Positions 15,714 to 23,861 of a stretch of DNA of 34,440 nucleotides are shown piece after piece (positions within the stretch are counted from its first letter, which is position 1; each line of letters opens with the position of its first letter). The notes under the pieces were generated by a model, which ran no database searches, was not told the origin of the DNA, and saw nothing but the letters and a program-made list of their open reading frames with translations. Origin of the DNA: a virus; IMG/VR virus record IMGVR_UViG_3300037502_002272, positions 1 to 34,440 of that record; one strand, written 5' to 3'. The translations under genes and the position numbers were made by a program.

Positions 15714-17349
15714 TGGCGAGATGAGGCGGCCTCCGCAGTTGTGGGAGCAGCGCCTAGCGCGCACCACTTCGGTGCTCGGTGTCGGGTTGTCGAGCTCAGG
15801 CGATGCGACAGCGATTGTGTCGCCGACCCCGCCGCCTGGCGCCGGCGGTGGGGTGGAGCCGGCACCGGTTCTCCCGCCACCTGGCGATTTCATCAAGCCG
15901 TCGACGCCGCAACTCATCGGCGCCGTTCAGGGAATCAGCGTCCTGTGGGACGGGCTGAACTCGGCCGGCGACCTGTGGCCCTATGACACGTCATGGGTCG
16001 AGGTTCACATGTCGACAGCCGGCACCGGGTTCACTCCTGGGACGGCGACGCTGCGCGGTCGACTCGCTCGGCCTGGCGCCCTGTATGTGGGCGGCTTGAC
16101 GGCAGGCACGACGTACCATTTCCGGCTTCAGGGCGTGAACCCTGCTGGGGGCACGACGGAGCCCAGCGACGCCGCGAGCGGCCTGACAGGTTTGACGACG
16201 GCCAGCGACTACGGCACCGCTACCATTGGCAGCGGAGCAGTCTCGTTCAACGCTCGGCAAATCGGTGGCGTGACGAACACGGTCGGCTCGACGGCCCCCA
16301 CGAGTCCCCTGCTGAATGACGTGTGGCTGGACTCCTCCCCTGGGACCGCCATTGTTCACAAGATCTGGAACGGCTCCACATGGGTGACAAACGCCTGGGG
16401 CTCGGCGTCCATCGCCGCCGGCCAGATCACCGCCTTACAGATCGCCACCGGCGCCGTGACAGCTGGTGCTATTTCCGCCGGCGCCATAACCGCAGAGAAG
16501 ATCGACGCGGGCGCAATAACGGCTGACAAGATCGCGGCGCTCACGATCACGGGCGACAAGATCGCGGGCAATACAATCTCGGCTGACAAGATCTCCGCCG
16601 CGTTTATTACTGCCACCGACGTCGGATCAGGTGGAAGTACTGTAATTGACGGTGGCCGCATTACTTCCGGCACAATCACGGGCCGCGTTGTCCAGTCATC
16701 GAGCGGCTCCGCGCGCATCGTGCTCAACAACGCGGACACCCTTGACTTCTTCTCCGGAGGCGTGAAGCGCGGCGACTTCTACGGTGTCACCGTCAGCGGC
16801 CTTGACGGCATTGGCGTGACAGGCGCCCTCGATGTATCCAGCACCGTGTTCTGTCCAGACCTCGAGGTGTCTGACGATGCCAAGGTCACCGGTGACATTG
16901 AAGTCGACGGCGCCTTGACGGACACGTCCACTTCGGTCCCGAACCTTCGCATCAACACCACGACCGGTGTCATCAAGCAGACAACACACGCCAATTCGGC
17001 ACAAAGGTTCAAGCACGACATCATTCCCCTAGATGACACGGCGTTTGGTGGCGCCATCGACCCCAGCAAACTCGGCAACCCTGACGACCAGGCCGTCGAC
17101 CCTTACGACATCCTTGACGTCACGCCCATTCAATATCGCCGCAATGAGGCCCCAACCGTCATTGTCACGGGTTTCCTCGCTGAAGACGTGGAACAAAAGT
17201 TCCCCACGGCGGCGACATATGACGACGACGGACTGCTTGAAACCATCGACGAGCGCGCCATCGTTGCCGCGCTCCTCGCCGTCGTCAAGCAGCAGCAGAC
17301 CGAGATGAACGACCTGCGCGCCCGTATCGAAGCCCTGGAGGCGCCGTAA
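15706..17349 (+). CDS. tail fibre with FN3 domain, repeats and S74 self-cleaving chaperone
   Basis: A protein of 547 residues. After a Pro/Gly-rich linker (about 36-60) comes a fibronectin type III-like domain (about 63-165), then tandem repeats at about 235-300 of the form [10 protein letters not shown], which in phage fibres form trimeric beta-structures. The C-terminal part from about 431 is an intramolecular chaperone of the peptidase S74 family: SAQRFK provides S431 and K436, followed by [28 protein letters not shown] and a terminal coiled coil. In that family the chaperone trimerises the fibre and then cuts itself off. Overlaps the flanking genes by 8 and 1 nt. Confidence 0.82.
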   Translation: MPDGEMRRPPQLWEQRLARTTSVLGVGLSSSGDATAIVSPTPPPGAGGGVEPAPVLPPPGDFIKPSTPQLIGAVQGISVLWDGLNSAGDLWPYDTSWVEVHMSTAGTGFTPGTATLRGRLARPGALYVGGLTAGTTYHFRLQGVNPAGGTTEPSDAASGLTGLTTASDYGTATIGSGAVSFNARQIGGVTNTVGSTAPTSPLLNDVWLDSSPGTAIVHKIWNGSTWVTNAWGSASIAAGQITALQIATGAVTAGAISAGAITAEKIDAGAITADKIAALTITGDKIAGNTISADKISAAFITATDVGSGGSTVIDGGRITSGTITGRVVQSSSGSARIVLNNADTLDFFSGGVKRGDFYGVTVSGLDGIGVTGALDVSSTVFCPDLEVSDDAKVTGDIEVDGALTDTSTSVPNLRINTTTGVIKQTTHANSAQRFKHDIIPLDDTAFGGAIDPSKLGNPDDQAVDPYDILDVTPIQYRRNEAPTVIVTGFLAEDVEQKFPTAATYDDDGLLETIDERAIVAALLAVVKQQQTEMNDLRARIEALEAP

Positions 17350-19178
17350 TGCCCATGCCAGCGAACGTCACGACCGTCGTCGTGCTCGGCACCTTCCTCA
17401 CCCCCGAAGGCGACCCGTCCACCGGCACCATCAGCTTCACGCCCTCGAGCTGGTTGACGAACTCCGGCGCGAACGTCGCCATCCCGAATTCGACCGTGAG
17501 CAAGACCCTCGGCACGGCCGGCAACTTCTCCGTCACCCTGCCGATCACTGACGACCCTGACCTGTCCCCGTCGGGCTTCATCTACACGGTGTCCGAAGTT
17601 GTCGACGGCGTTTCTCAGAATTACAACATCTCCATTCCGGGAACGATTGCGTCGGGCGGCACCCTGTACCTGGCGGACCTGGCGCCCGTGGCACCAGCCG
17701 GGCCGGAGTATTTGTCGCTGGCCTCAAGCTTGTCTATCGGAACCGTCACGACCCTGGCTGCTGGTTCCGCGGCGACAGCGACCATCACCGGCCTGGCGCC
17801 TAGCCAGACGCTGAACCTGGGCATTCCGACGGGGCCGCAAGGAGCCACCGGCGATACGGGGCCGACTGGGCCGACCGGGCCTCAGGGAGCCACGGGCCCG
17901 ACGGGGCCGCAGGGCAACACCGGCACGCTCGCTGTCGGCTCGGTTACATCCGTCGCCAACTCCGGCACCGCGTCAGTCACTAACGTCGGCTCGTCGACGG
18001 CCGGCACGTTCGACTTCGTGCTGCGCGACGGCCCGACCGGGCCCCAGGGCGCTACCGGGCCGGAAGGTCCGCAGGGCCCGCAGGGAGCCACCGGGCCCCA
18101 GGGGGCCACGGGAGCGACAGGGCCGGCTGGTTCAGCTGCGACGGTCACCGTCGGCAGCGTCACCGCGGTCGCCTTCGGCGGCACCGCGTCGGTCACGAAC
18201 ACGGGCACGAGCGCGGCGGCCGTGCTCGACTTCGTGCTCGTCACCGGCCCCCAGGGCGCCATTGGTGACCTGACCGCCGCCGACCCCATCTCCTACGTCG
18301 GGTCTCAGTTCTCGCTCAAGTACGGCGCTGGATTGGGCACCGCAACTGGCGGCACCCTCGTGGCGGACTTCTTCGACGGCACCCCATCGGCGCTCGCAGC
18401 CGCCGGGTCGGCCGGCACCTCGAGCGAGCTCGCTCGAGGGGACCACGTCCACGCAAGGCCCTCGGCAGCCGATATTGGCGCCGTGGGCACGGCCACGGCC
18501 ATCACGGCCGGCACGGCCCTAGCGGGCGGCGGCGACCTGTCGACGTCGAGGACGCTCGACGTGGTGCTGTCGACTGCGACCCCGGCCGCTCTCGGGGTGG
18601 CAGCTGCGGGCACGGCCAACAACCCGTCCCGAGGCGACCACGTCCACGGCATGCCCAGCGCCTCCGACGTGGGCGCTGTCAGTTCAGCCCTAGTTGACGC
18701 CAAGGGCGACCTAATTACTGCAACGGCAGACAACACCCCCGCAAGGCTGGCGGTAGGTGGCACTAACGGTCACCGGCTTGAGGTGGCCTCGGGTGAATCC
18801 ACCGGACTCAAATGGGCACCTGACCCCGTCGTCCTAGCGGTCGCGGTCAGTGACGAGACTACTTCCATCACGACAGGTACGGCCAAGGTCACTTTCCGTA
18901 TGCCGTTCGCCATGACGGTCACCGCTGTACGGGCGTCCCTGTCTACGGCGTCTACGTCTGGCAACCCGACCTTCGACATCAATGAAGGCGGCACCTCCAT
19001 CCTCGGAGCCAATAAACTCAGCATCGACGCAAACGAAAAGACTTCGACGACGGCAGCCACGGCGACCACGATCAGCGACTCGGCCCTAGCCGACGATGCC
19101 GAAATCACCATCGACATCGACACGGCAGGCACCGGGGCCAAGGGTGCCAAGGTCTACATCATTGGAACAAGGGCATGA
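17349..19178 (+). CDS. collagen-like minor tail protein
   Basis: A protein of 609 residues. After a beta-rich N-terminal domain of about 155 residues come two collagen-like Gly-X-Y blocks (near residues 158-190 and 226-258, such as [16 protein letters not shown]), each followed by the same beta module ([18 protein letters not shown] and its copy). Two HVH-bearing repeats with [11 protein letters not shown] and [11 protein letters not shown] follow. The last 110 residues form a separate beta domain ([19 protein letters not shown]) found at the ends of other phage tail proteins. Likely a trimeric fibre shaft with a receptor tip. The ATG overlaps the upstream stop by one base. Confidence 0.8.
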   Translation: MPMPANVTTVVVLGTFLTPEGDPSTGTISFTPSSWLTNSGANVAIPNSTVSKTLGTAGNFSVTLPITDDPDLSPSGFIYTVSEVVDGVSQNYNISIPGTIASGGTLYLADLAPVAPAGPEYLSLASSLSIGTVTTLAAGSAATATITGLAPSQTLNLGIPTGPQGATGDTGPTGPTGPQGATGPTGPQGNTGTLAVGSVTSVANSGTASVTNVGSSTAGTFDFVLRDGPTGPQGATGPEGPQGPQGATGPQGATGATGPAGSAATVTVGSVTAVAFGGTASVTNTGTSAAAVLDFVLVTGPQGAIGDLTAADPISYVGSQFSLKYGAGLGTATGGTLVADFFDGTPSALAAAGSAGTSSELARGDHVHARPSAADIGAVGTATAITAGTALAGGGDLSTSRTLDVVLSTATPAALGVAAAGTANNPSRGDHVHGMPSASDVGAVSSALVDAKGDLITATADNTPARLAVGGTNGHRLEVASGESTGLKWAPDPVVLAVAVSDETTSITTGTAKVTFRMPFAMTVTAVRASLSTASTSGNPTFDINEGGTSILGANKLSIDANEKTSTTAATATTISDSALADDAEITIDIDTAGTGAKGAKVYIIGTRA

Positions 19179-20065
19179 CCGTTCTGTTCATCAACCCGTT
19201 CCTAGTCCAGCCGTCAACGGTTGACGTGCGATACCTCGTCATTGCTGGCGGCGGTGGTGGTGCCGGTGCTGGCGATGCGCTTGGCGGTGGCGGCGGTGGC
19301 GGTGGGTATCGGGCCAACGTTTCTGGGGAGAATAGTGGCGGTGGTGCTTCTGCGGAGGCGGCTTTCTCTGCTGCCTTGAACACTGCCTACGCCCTGACAG
19401 TCGGCGGCGGTGGCGCTGGCGGTGCTGGCGGTAGCACTAACTCAGGCTCAGACGGCTCCAACTCCACTTTCGCCACAGTCACGGCAACAGGCGGCGGTGG
19501 CGGCGGGTCATACAATCAAAACGGGCGTGCTGGTGGATCGGGCGGCGGCGCGGGCGAGCGTTTCGGTGGCGGCTCAAACACGGGTGGTACGGGAACGGCA
19601 AATCAAGGCTACGACGGCGGTGGCGCAAGCAATAACTTCAGGGGCGCGGGCGGCGGCGGTGCGGCTGCGTCTGGCACCGCAGGAGACACCAACATCGGCG
19701 GCACCGGAGGAAACGGAGTCGCGTCGTCAATTACCGGATCAAGCGTCACACGAGGCGGTGGCGGTGGCGGTGGCGGCTTCACCACGCTTGGCTCGGGTGG
19801 TACGGGTGGCGGCGGCAACGGCGCCAAGTACAACCGCAACCCTGCACCTACTGCGGGCAGCACAAACACGGGCGGCGGTGGCGGTGGCACATCAGGCTCA
19901 GGCGCTGGGGCATCCGGTGGGTCGGGCGTTGTCATCCTGTCCATCCCTGAGGCTAATACCGCGACGTTCACCGGCGGTGTTACGCAGTCATCAACCACCT
20001 CGGCCGGTCGTCGCATCTACACGATCACCGCCGCCGGTGCCTCTGACACCGTGACTTTCGCTTAG
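19175..20065 (+). CDS. glycine-rich adhesin-like tail protein
   Basis: A protein of 296 residues; the start overlaps the previous stop (ATGA). After a short N-terminal strand segment ([20 protein letters not shown]), most of the sequence is dominated by Gly runs separated by short Ser/Thr/Asn-rich loops. The end is a small beta domain ([18 protein letters not shown]). Proteins with this YLVIAGGGG motif occur at the tips of many phage tails, and poly-glycine-II sandwiches are known in adhesins such as S16 gp38, which use the loops for receptor contact. This is probably a receptor-binding protein. The glycine tracts make it prone to recombination and copy-number change. Confidence 0.75.
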   Translation: MTVLFINPFLVQPSTVDVRYLVIAGGGGGAGAGDALGGGGGGGGYRANVSGENSGGGASAEAAFSAALNTAYALTVGGGGAGGAGGSTNSGSDGSNSTFATVTATGGGGGGSYNQNGRAGGSGGGAGERFGGGSNTGGTGTANQGYDGGGASNNFRGAGGGGAAASGTAGDTNIGGTGGNGVASSITGSSVTRGGGGGGGGFTTLGSGGTGGGGNGAKYNRNPAPTAGSTNTGGGGGGTSGSGAGASGGSGVVILSIPEANTATFTGGVTQSSTTSAGRRIYTITAAGASDTVTFA

Positions 20066-20072
20066 GAGCATC

Positions 20073-20444
20073 GTGGCCCATTACGCATACCTCAATGACG
20101 ACAACATCGTCACGCAGGTCATCGTCGGAAAGGATGAGGGCGAGGACGGCGTGGATTGGGAGCAGTATTACGGTGCGGTGCGTTGCTCGTACAACACGCA
20201 TGGCGGTGTCCATGTCAACGGCGGGACGCCGTGGCGCTACAACTATCCCGGTGAGGGCTGGTCATTCTCGACCGCGCCGGAGTGGTCAGCGCAGGGCGGC
20301 GCGTTTATCCCGCCCCAGCCGTACCCGTCATGGACATTGAATGCCGCCACCGCGTTGTGGGATGCGCCGGTGCCGTACCCGTCCGACGGGAATCGCTACC
20401 GCTGGGACGAGGACACGACCTCGTGGGTCGAGTTCGGAACCTAG
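20073..20444 (+). CDS. small tail-associated protein
   Basis: A protein of 123 residues from a GTG with AGGAG upstream. It reads AHYAYLNDDNIVTQVIVGKD, then VDWEQYYG and a Trp/Tyr/Pro-rich second half with the repeated pattern YPSW/YPSDGNRYRWDED. Similar short proteins follow tail fibre genes in diverse phages and are taken as structural or fibre-associated, but no activity is known. It is the last gene of the virion block; a 468-nt gene-free region follows. Confidence 0.65.
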   Translation: MAHYAYLNDDNIVTQVIVGKDEGEDGVDWEQYYGAVRCSYNTHGGVHVNGGTPWRYNYPGEGWSFSTAPEWSAQGGAFIPPQPYPSWTLNAATALWDAPVPYPSDGNRYRWDEDTTSWVEFGT

Positions 20445-20725
20445 GGTTTGCGGACATTGTTCGGAAAGTAAGAGTTGACGATCCCCGTCCATTACTCAGG
20501 GAACCGTCACACTGAGACCGTCCACTACGACGCTTTGGCCTGCCACTTCTCGGCAAACGGTCCAGCAGCAGCTCGGCAGATGCTCTAGTCCGTTGCACAT
20601 CTGCACACATTTTCGACAAGTTGTCGGGATTGTTTCTCATACCTGGGGTATGACTTCCGGCTATGGGAAGTGGACAAATCTGTCAGCGATCTTTGACATC
20701 TGTCCGGCAATAACTTGCCAATTGA

Positions 20726-20764
20726 CGACACGGCCCGATGTCGGCCAAGCGTGCAACCATGTTG
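20726..20764. repeat. copy A of an imperfect 38-bp direct repeat
   Basis: The block from CGACACGG through ATGTCGGCCAAG to GTGCAACCATG recurs with a few changes at 20859-20896. Both copies contain the CGACA/TGTCG dyad and end in a GTGC(C)AACC sequence. They may be duplicated operator-promoter units. Confidence 0.6.
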
Positions 20765-20858
20765 CTGTGGTTCCCCTATGAAGCGCCACACGATTGGGTC
20801 AAGAAAGGGAACAGCCCAATCACCGACGCCAATAAACCCGCGTCGCTAATCACTTTTC

Positions 20859-20896
20859 CGACACGCCGAATGTCGGCCAGGTGTGCCAACCTGTCC
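20859..20896. repeat. copy B of an imperfect 38-bp direct repeat
   Basis: The copy reads CGACACGCCGAATGTCGGCC then AGGTGTGCCAACC and lies 17 nt before the methyltransferase start at 20913. Its dyad is extended to CCGACA/TGTCGG. The distance between the starts of the two copies is 133 bp. Confidence 0.6.
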
Positions 20897-20912
20897 ACCG
20901 GGGAGGAATACC

Positions 20913-21575
20913 TTGCGCCTACTAGACCTCTACTGCGGTGCCGGAATGGCATCCGACGGCTACCAAGCTGCAGGCTTCGACACTCACGGCGTGGACCTAT
21001 TTGCCCAGCCGCACTACCCCGCGACCTTTGAGCAGGGCGACGCCCTGGCGGTCCTCGCCAGCGACTTCCCTGAGTGGTTCGACGTGATCCACGCCAGTCC
21101 CCCATGTCAGGCGCACACCCGCGCCAAGCACCTCCGCACGGCACAGGGCGGCGTGAGCAAGTTCGACGACCTCCTGACCCCCACCCTGGCCCTACTGCGG
21201 GAGCGGTGGGCGCACAAGGTCTGGATCGTGGAGAACGTCCCAGGGGCGCCAGGGATGGACGGCGCCGCAATCGAGTGCGGCAGCGCCTACGGGTTAGGCG
21301 TCAGGCGCCACCGGCTATTCCTCAGCAACGTGCCCCTAACCGGCTCAGGGTGCAGGCACAAGGAGCAGGGACGCCCCTGGGGCGTCTACCACGTCCCCGG
21401 TGACTCGATCCCCCAAGGCGGGCGCACGGCCCGCAACGCCGAGCACGGGCGCGAGGTCATGGGCGTAGACCGCCCGCTGCCCTGGGACAGCCTCAAGGAA
21501 GGATTCCCGCCCGCGTACACGCGGCACATAGGCGAGCAGGCCGCCCGCCACATTAGGCGCCGCGTCGCGGCCTAG
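20913..21575 (+). CDS. DNA cytosine-5 methyltransferase
   Basis: A protein of 220 residues from a TTG preceded by GGGGAGGAA. Motif I is DLYCGAGMASDGY at 5-17, motif IV with the catalytic cysteine is SPPCQ (C65), motif VI is ENVPG (107-111) and motif VIII is RRHRLF (131-136). The C-terminal region PPAYTRHIGEQAARHI matches motifs IX-X. It is short, with a reduced target recognition domain. No restriction enzyme gene is adjacent, so it likely protects phage DNA against host restriction or marks it. The stop codon overlaps that of the opposite-strand regulator gene in a shared CTAG. Confidence 0.9.
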   Translation: MRLLDLYCGAGMASDGYQAAGFDTHGVDLFAQPHYPATFEQGDALAVLASDFPEWFDVIHASPPCQAHTRAKHLRTAQGGVSKFDDLLTPTLALLRERWAHKVWIVENVPGAPGMDGAAIECGSAYGLGVRRHRLFLSNVPLTGSGCRHKEQGRPWGVYHVPGDSIPQGGRTARNAEHGREVMGVDRPLPWDSLKEGFPPAYTRHIGEQAARHIRRRVAA

Positions 21576-21715
21576 CGGGCGACGTACCGCTCAAGGGCAC
21601 GCCGGATCACGTCTGACAGGGACTCGCCACGCTCCACGGCCTTAGCCATAGCCGTGTGCCACAGGTCGTCAGGGACTCGCACATTGCGGCTGGGCGTCTT
21701 AGGGGCGTTAGGCAT
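21572..21715 (-). CDS. ribbon-helix-helix (CopG/Arc-like) regulator
   Basis: A protein of 47 residues on the minus strand. The sequence RNVRVPDDLWHTAMAKAVE, then RGESLSDVIRRALERYVAR is a textbook RHH domain: a DNA-binding strand, helix A, a turn and helix B. The ATG overlaps the end of the upstream zinc-ribbon gene by 8 nt, so both are translated from one mRNA. Upstream of that mRNA lie two tandem palindromes of the kind RHH dimers bind. The gene runs against the methyltransferase and shares the tetranucleotide CTAG with its stop. It is the best candidate transcription regulator outside the right arm, perhaps autoregulatory. Confidence 0.8.
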   Translation of the reverse strand: MPNAPKTPSRNVRVPDDLWHTAMAKAVERGESLSDVIRRALERYVAR

Positions 21716-22055
21716 TGGCGCACGCCTTGCAGATGAGCACGGGCACGGGGTCAACACCGGGCCGCGTCTGGTCGTCGCCCACCTCAGTCATGGGCTTGTC
21801 CTCGTAGCAGTCCAGGCAGCAGAAGTAGTCCTCAGTCGGCCCGTCGACAACCTCAACCGACAGGTCAAGGCGTGCCCAGGAGCCATTGGGGAACGTCGCC
21901 ACGGGGTACAGGTCGTCCCAGCGGGTGATGGTGCCCACGGTGCGGTCACCCTCGTAGGACGTGAACACGACCTGAGTGCCAAGCCATGTGTCCGTGTACG
22001 CCTTGCCGACCTGGGCAACCTTGGCGCGACTGATGGTGGTGCGGTGGGTCTTCAT
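21708..22055 (-). CDS. zinc-ribbon protein co-transcribed with RHH regulator
   Basis: A protein of 115 residues on the minus strand. The ATG follows AGGGGAGGCACC, a strong ribosome site. The N-terminal half (KVAQVGKAYTDTWLGTQVVF, then GTITRWDDLYPVATFPNGSW) looks like a small beta barrel; the C-terminal half has CCLDC and a later CKAC, a four-cysteine zinc site. I do not recognise the family. The position as first gene of a two-gene operon with a RHH regulator and two upstream palindromes suggests an accessory function switched by that regulator. Confidence 0.65.
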   Translation of the reverse strand: MKTHRTTISRAKVAQVGKAYTDTWLGTQVVFTSYEGDRTVGTITRWDDLYPVATFPNGSWARLDLSVEVVDGPTEDYFCCLDCYEDKPMTEVGDDQTRPGVDPVPVLICKACANA

Positions 22056-22071
22056 GGTGCCTCCCCTAGTT

Positions 22072-22105
22072 GGTGTAGGTACACCGTAACCCCGTGTAGG
22101 TACAC
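22072..22105 (-). promoter_or_regulatory. tandem palindromic operators of the RHH operon
   Basis: GGTGTAGGTACACC at 22072-22085 and GTGTAGGTACAC at 22094-22105 are palindromes whose centres are 21 bp apart, two helical turns, so they face the same side. They lie 17 to 50 nt upstream of the minus-strand start at 22055. Reading leftward, TTGACT/TTGACG elements (about 22105-22116) precede them, so bound protein would cover the promoter. RHH proteins bind such short tandem palindromes cooperatively, which supports autoregulation. Confidence 0.65.
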
Positions 22106-22185
22106 CCGTCAAGTCAAACCGGGAATGTCCGATTAGGGCGAGTCCCGATGTCCGTAACCGCTGCGTTGAGAACAGGGGGCCTGCC

Positions 22186-22428
22186 TTGACGTGCGACTAC
22201 TGCGACACCGAGTTCAACCCCACCGCGACCCGGTGGCTCTGTCCTGCGTGCCATGCCAAACACCCGTGCTGCGACGGGGCACCCCTTCCAGTTACCCAGG
22301 AGACCGAGAGTGGACACCCCGCAGATCGACGACTTCCTACTTTGGGCAGCCGCAGTCGTGATCGCCATCACCGCTATCGCCGGCGGCCTCGCGGCCCTCT
22401 ACCGCCTCCTGACAGCAAGCCTCAGTAA
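22186..22428 (+). CDS. small zinc-ribbon protein overlapping the next gene
   Basis: An 80-residue frame from a TTG with AGGGGG upstream. The first 40 residues look real: TCDYCDTEFNPTATRWLCPAC gives a CxxC...CxxC zinc ribbon and is followed by CCDGAPLP. The second half is Arg/Pro-rich and overlaps the following membrane protein gene by 119 nt in another frame, so it is probably unconstrained. It is divergent from the minus-strand operon. Function unknown. Confidence 0.5.
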   Translation: MTCDYCDTEFNPTATRWLCPACHAKHPCCDGAPLPVTQETESGHPADRRLPTLGSRSRDRHHRYRRRPRGPLPPPDSKPQ

Positions 22429-22594
22429 ACGCCTCGACGACGTGTCCTCCCAGCTGCACCGCAACGGCGGCTCCAGCCTCCGCGACGCCGTCGACCGCAT
22501 CGAGGAGAAGCAGGCCCAAATCCACACCGACGTTCGCGACCTGCGTGAACGCCTCGACGACCACATCTCCTGGCATCTACAGAAGGACAGGTAA
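22310..22594 (+). CDS. membrane protein with coiled coil (holin-like)
   Basis: A protein of 94 residues from a GTG after CAGGAGA. One transmembrane helix (LLWAAAVVIAITAIAGGLAA, about 10-29) is followed by a charged, coiled-coil region (SLRDAVDRIEEKQAQIHTDV). The short size, single membrane span and place directly before a second membrane protein and the endolysin suggest a holin or spanin-like lysis role. The stop abuts the next ATG. Confidence 0.65.
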   Translation: MDTPQIDDFLLWAAAVVIAITAIAGGLAALYRLLTASLSKRLDDVSSQLHRNGGSSLRDAVDRIEEKQAQIHTDVRDLRERLDDHISWHLQKDR

Positions 22595-22861
22595 ATGACA
22601 TTCAAGGAATGGTTCGCCGGAAGCCCCGTCGCCTCCTGGCTGCGCGTCTTCGGCGCCGTGATCCTGTCGGCCGCCGTCGCTGACTGGTCGACGAAGGGCA
22701 CCATCGACCTAACGGCCTGGCAGACGTGGGTGATCGCCGGCCTAGTCTCCGCCCTGCCCACGGCCATGCGCTACCTGAACCCGAATGACGTCGAGTTCGG
22801 CCGCGGCTCCTGGCGTCAGGACCGTTTCGACGTGTTCCTGGAGGAGGACGACGATGAGTGA
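22595..22861 (+). CDS. two-span membrane protein, putative holin
   Basis: A protein of 88 residues with two hydrophobic segments (SWLRVFGAVILSAAVADW near 14-31 and AWQTWVIAGLVSALPTAM near 41-58), a short loop and an acidic C-terminus ending EEDDDE. This matches class II holin topology. It follows another membrane protein with no gap, and two short overlaps lead to the endolysin. Release of the endolysin through the membrane is the likely role. Confidence 0.7.
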   Translation: MTFKEWFAGSPVASWLRVFGAVILSAAVADWSTKGTIDLTAWQTWVIAGLVSALPTAMRYLNPNDVEFGRGSWRQDRFDVFLEEDDDE

Positions 22862-22964
22862 CCCGCAGCTCGATGACGAGCTCGACCCCGGCACCCCTAT
22901 GGCCGACGTGAGCACGGACGACCTGGCCGACCTGGGCCCCGACGATTGCGGAGTGCCGGCATGA
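22854..22964 (+). CDS. small acidic protein before endolysin
   Basis: An ORF of 36 residues whose ATG overlaps the holin stop by 8 nt and whose TGA overlaps the endolysin ATG. The protein is very acidic with about a dozen Asp and Glu residues (SDPQLDDELDPGTPMADV). Tight coupling on both sides supports translation. It may only couple ribosomes between lysis genes, or modulate lysis timing; no motif is recognised. Confidence 0.5.
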   Translation: MSDPQLDDELDPGTPMADVSTDDLADLGPDDCGVPA

Positions 22965-23596
22965 ACCAGCCCACCCCGAAGGAAATCAAGGCCGCGCTGC
23001 GGGACTGGATTCCCGCCCACCTGCTGACCTTCCGGCCTGGCTGGAAGGAGCGTGGCCGGCCGTGGTCCTACGGCATCCGTGGCGTCATGTTCCACCATTG
23101 GGCCGGCACGGGTGATGGCGGCCAGAACTGGATGGAGGCCCGCGACGGCGCCTACCCGTTCTGCAACGCCACGGTGCGCCGCGGCACCGGCACGTCCAAG
23201 GACGGCGAAGTCATGGTCATCAGCGCCCTGTCGGCTTGGCACTCGGGCCTGGGTGGCCCGTGGGGCCGCGCCGGCGTCCCGAAGGACGTCGCGCACCTCA
23301 TGGTGTGGGGCACCGAAATGGAAGGCCCGCTGCCGTCAACCAGGTTCGGGGTCGACGACATGACCGACGCCCAATGGGACTCCGCAATCCGTATGGCGTG
23401 CGCCATCCGCGAAGTCGCCGGACCCGAAGCGTTCCCCAACTTCCAGCGCTGCATCACACACGCAAATTGGACCGACGGCACTAACGGTGTCGCCGCATTC
23501 CAGCTGCCCACGTTCGGTCGAAAGAACGACGTCTGGCGTCCCACGAAGGACATTCGCCGGATGTGCAATCGCGCCTGGCGAGAAGCCGGACGCTAA
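22961..23596 (+). CDS. endolysin, N-acetylmuramoyl-L-alanine amidase type
   Basis: A protein of 211 residues. GVMFHHWAGTGDGG (41-54) gives the first zinc histidine of Amidase_2 enzymes; further conserved parts are SAWHSG (H94), WGTEMEG (E119/E121) and CITHANWT (H167) followed by GRKND (D190 as likely third ligand). It would cut the bond between muramic acid and the stem peptide. There is no signal peptide and no separate wall-binding domain. The ATG overlaps the stop of the small acidic gene. The C-terminus is basic. Confidence 0.85.
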   Translation: MNQPTPKEIKAALRDWIPAHLLTFRPGWKERGRPWSYGIRGVMFHHWAGTGDGGQNWMEARDGAYPFCNATVRRGTGTSKDGEVMVISALSAWHSGLGGPWGRAGVPKDVAHLMVWGTEMEGPLPSTRFGVDDMTDAQWDSAIRMACAIREVAGPEAFPNFQRCITHANWTDGTNGVAAFQLPTFGRKNDVWRPTKDIRRMCNRAWREAGR

Positions 23597-23615
23597 CTCG
23601 ACGAAAGGACAGCTC

Positions 23616-23861
23616 TTGTCCTCCCTGCTCGACAACCTGGCTGACCCGAAATACACCTATCGCAAAGGCCCGGCGTGCTCCGTGGCCCTCACCCTCGACC
23701 AAATGGACGACAGCACGACGAAGAAGTTCAAGGCCGCGATGGCTAACCCGTCCGCGCCGGCAACGCAGATCGCCAAGGCCGTGCAGGAACTCGGCTACAC
23801 GGTCCGCTATGAGGCGATCCAGCGACATCGACGGGGGGCTTGTCGTTGTGACCAGTCTTGA
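23616..23861 (+). CDS. small HTH DNA-binding protein
   Basis: A protein of 81 residues from a TTG with GAAAGGA upstream. The C-terminal half, SAPATQIAKAVQELGYTVRY then EAIQRHRRGACRC, has the form of a helix-turn-helix (helix, turn at LG, recognition helix) and ends in a basic CRC motif known from small actinophage proteins. The end overlaps the metallophosphoesterase gene. A role as a transcription or nuclease-associated factor is possible; the family has no known function. Confidence 0.6.
   Translation: MSSLLDNLADPKYTYRKGPACSVALTLDQMDDSTTKKFKAAMANPSAPATQIAKAVQELGYTVRYEAIQRHRRGACRCDQS

Larger units (their letters stand above)
20445..20912. promoter_or_regulatory. 468-nt dyad-rich intergenic control region
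   Basis: No convincing gene is seen. The region is less GC-rich than its flanks and holds many inverted repeats with GACA/TGTC half-sites: CGACAA-G-TTGTCG (20614-20626), GACA-N4-TGTC (20673-20684), GACA-N2-TGTC (20695-20704), CGACA-N8-TGTCG (20726-20743) and CCGACA-N7-TGTCGG (20858-20876). A further dyad, CATACC-TGG-GGTATG, is at 20638-20652. The region separates the tail genes from the methyltransferase and lysis genes and most likely carries promoters and operators for the latter. A confident -35/-10 pair could not be picked. Confidence 0.6.

Noticed and set aside
17836-18130. Repeats in the collagen-like gene as a possible CRISPR array
   Set aside because: The repeats are in-frame Gly-X-Y codons with no regular spacers; they encode collagen-like protein.
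20470-20510. TTGACG at about 20475 as a -35 box
   Set aside because: No acceptable -10 element lies 16-18 bp downstream.
20738-21031. Possible small gene in the control region before the methyltransferase
   Set aside because: No ribosome site, overlaps the methyltransferase start out of frame and covers the duplicated dyads; protein quality is poor.
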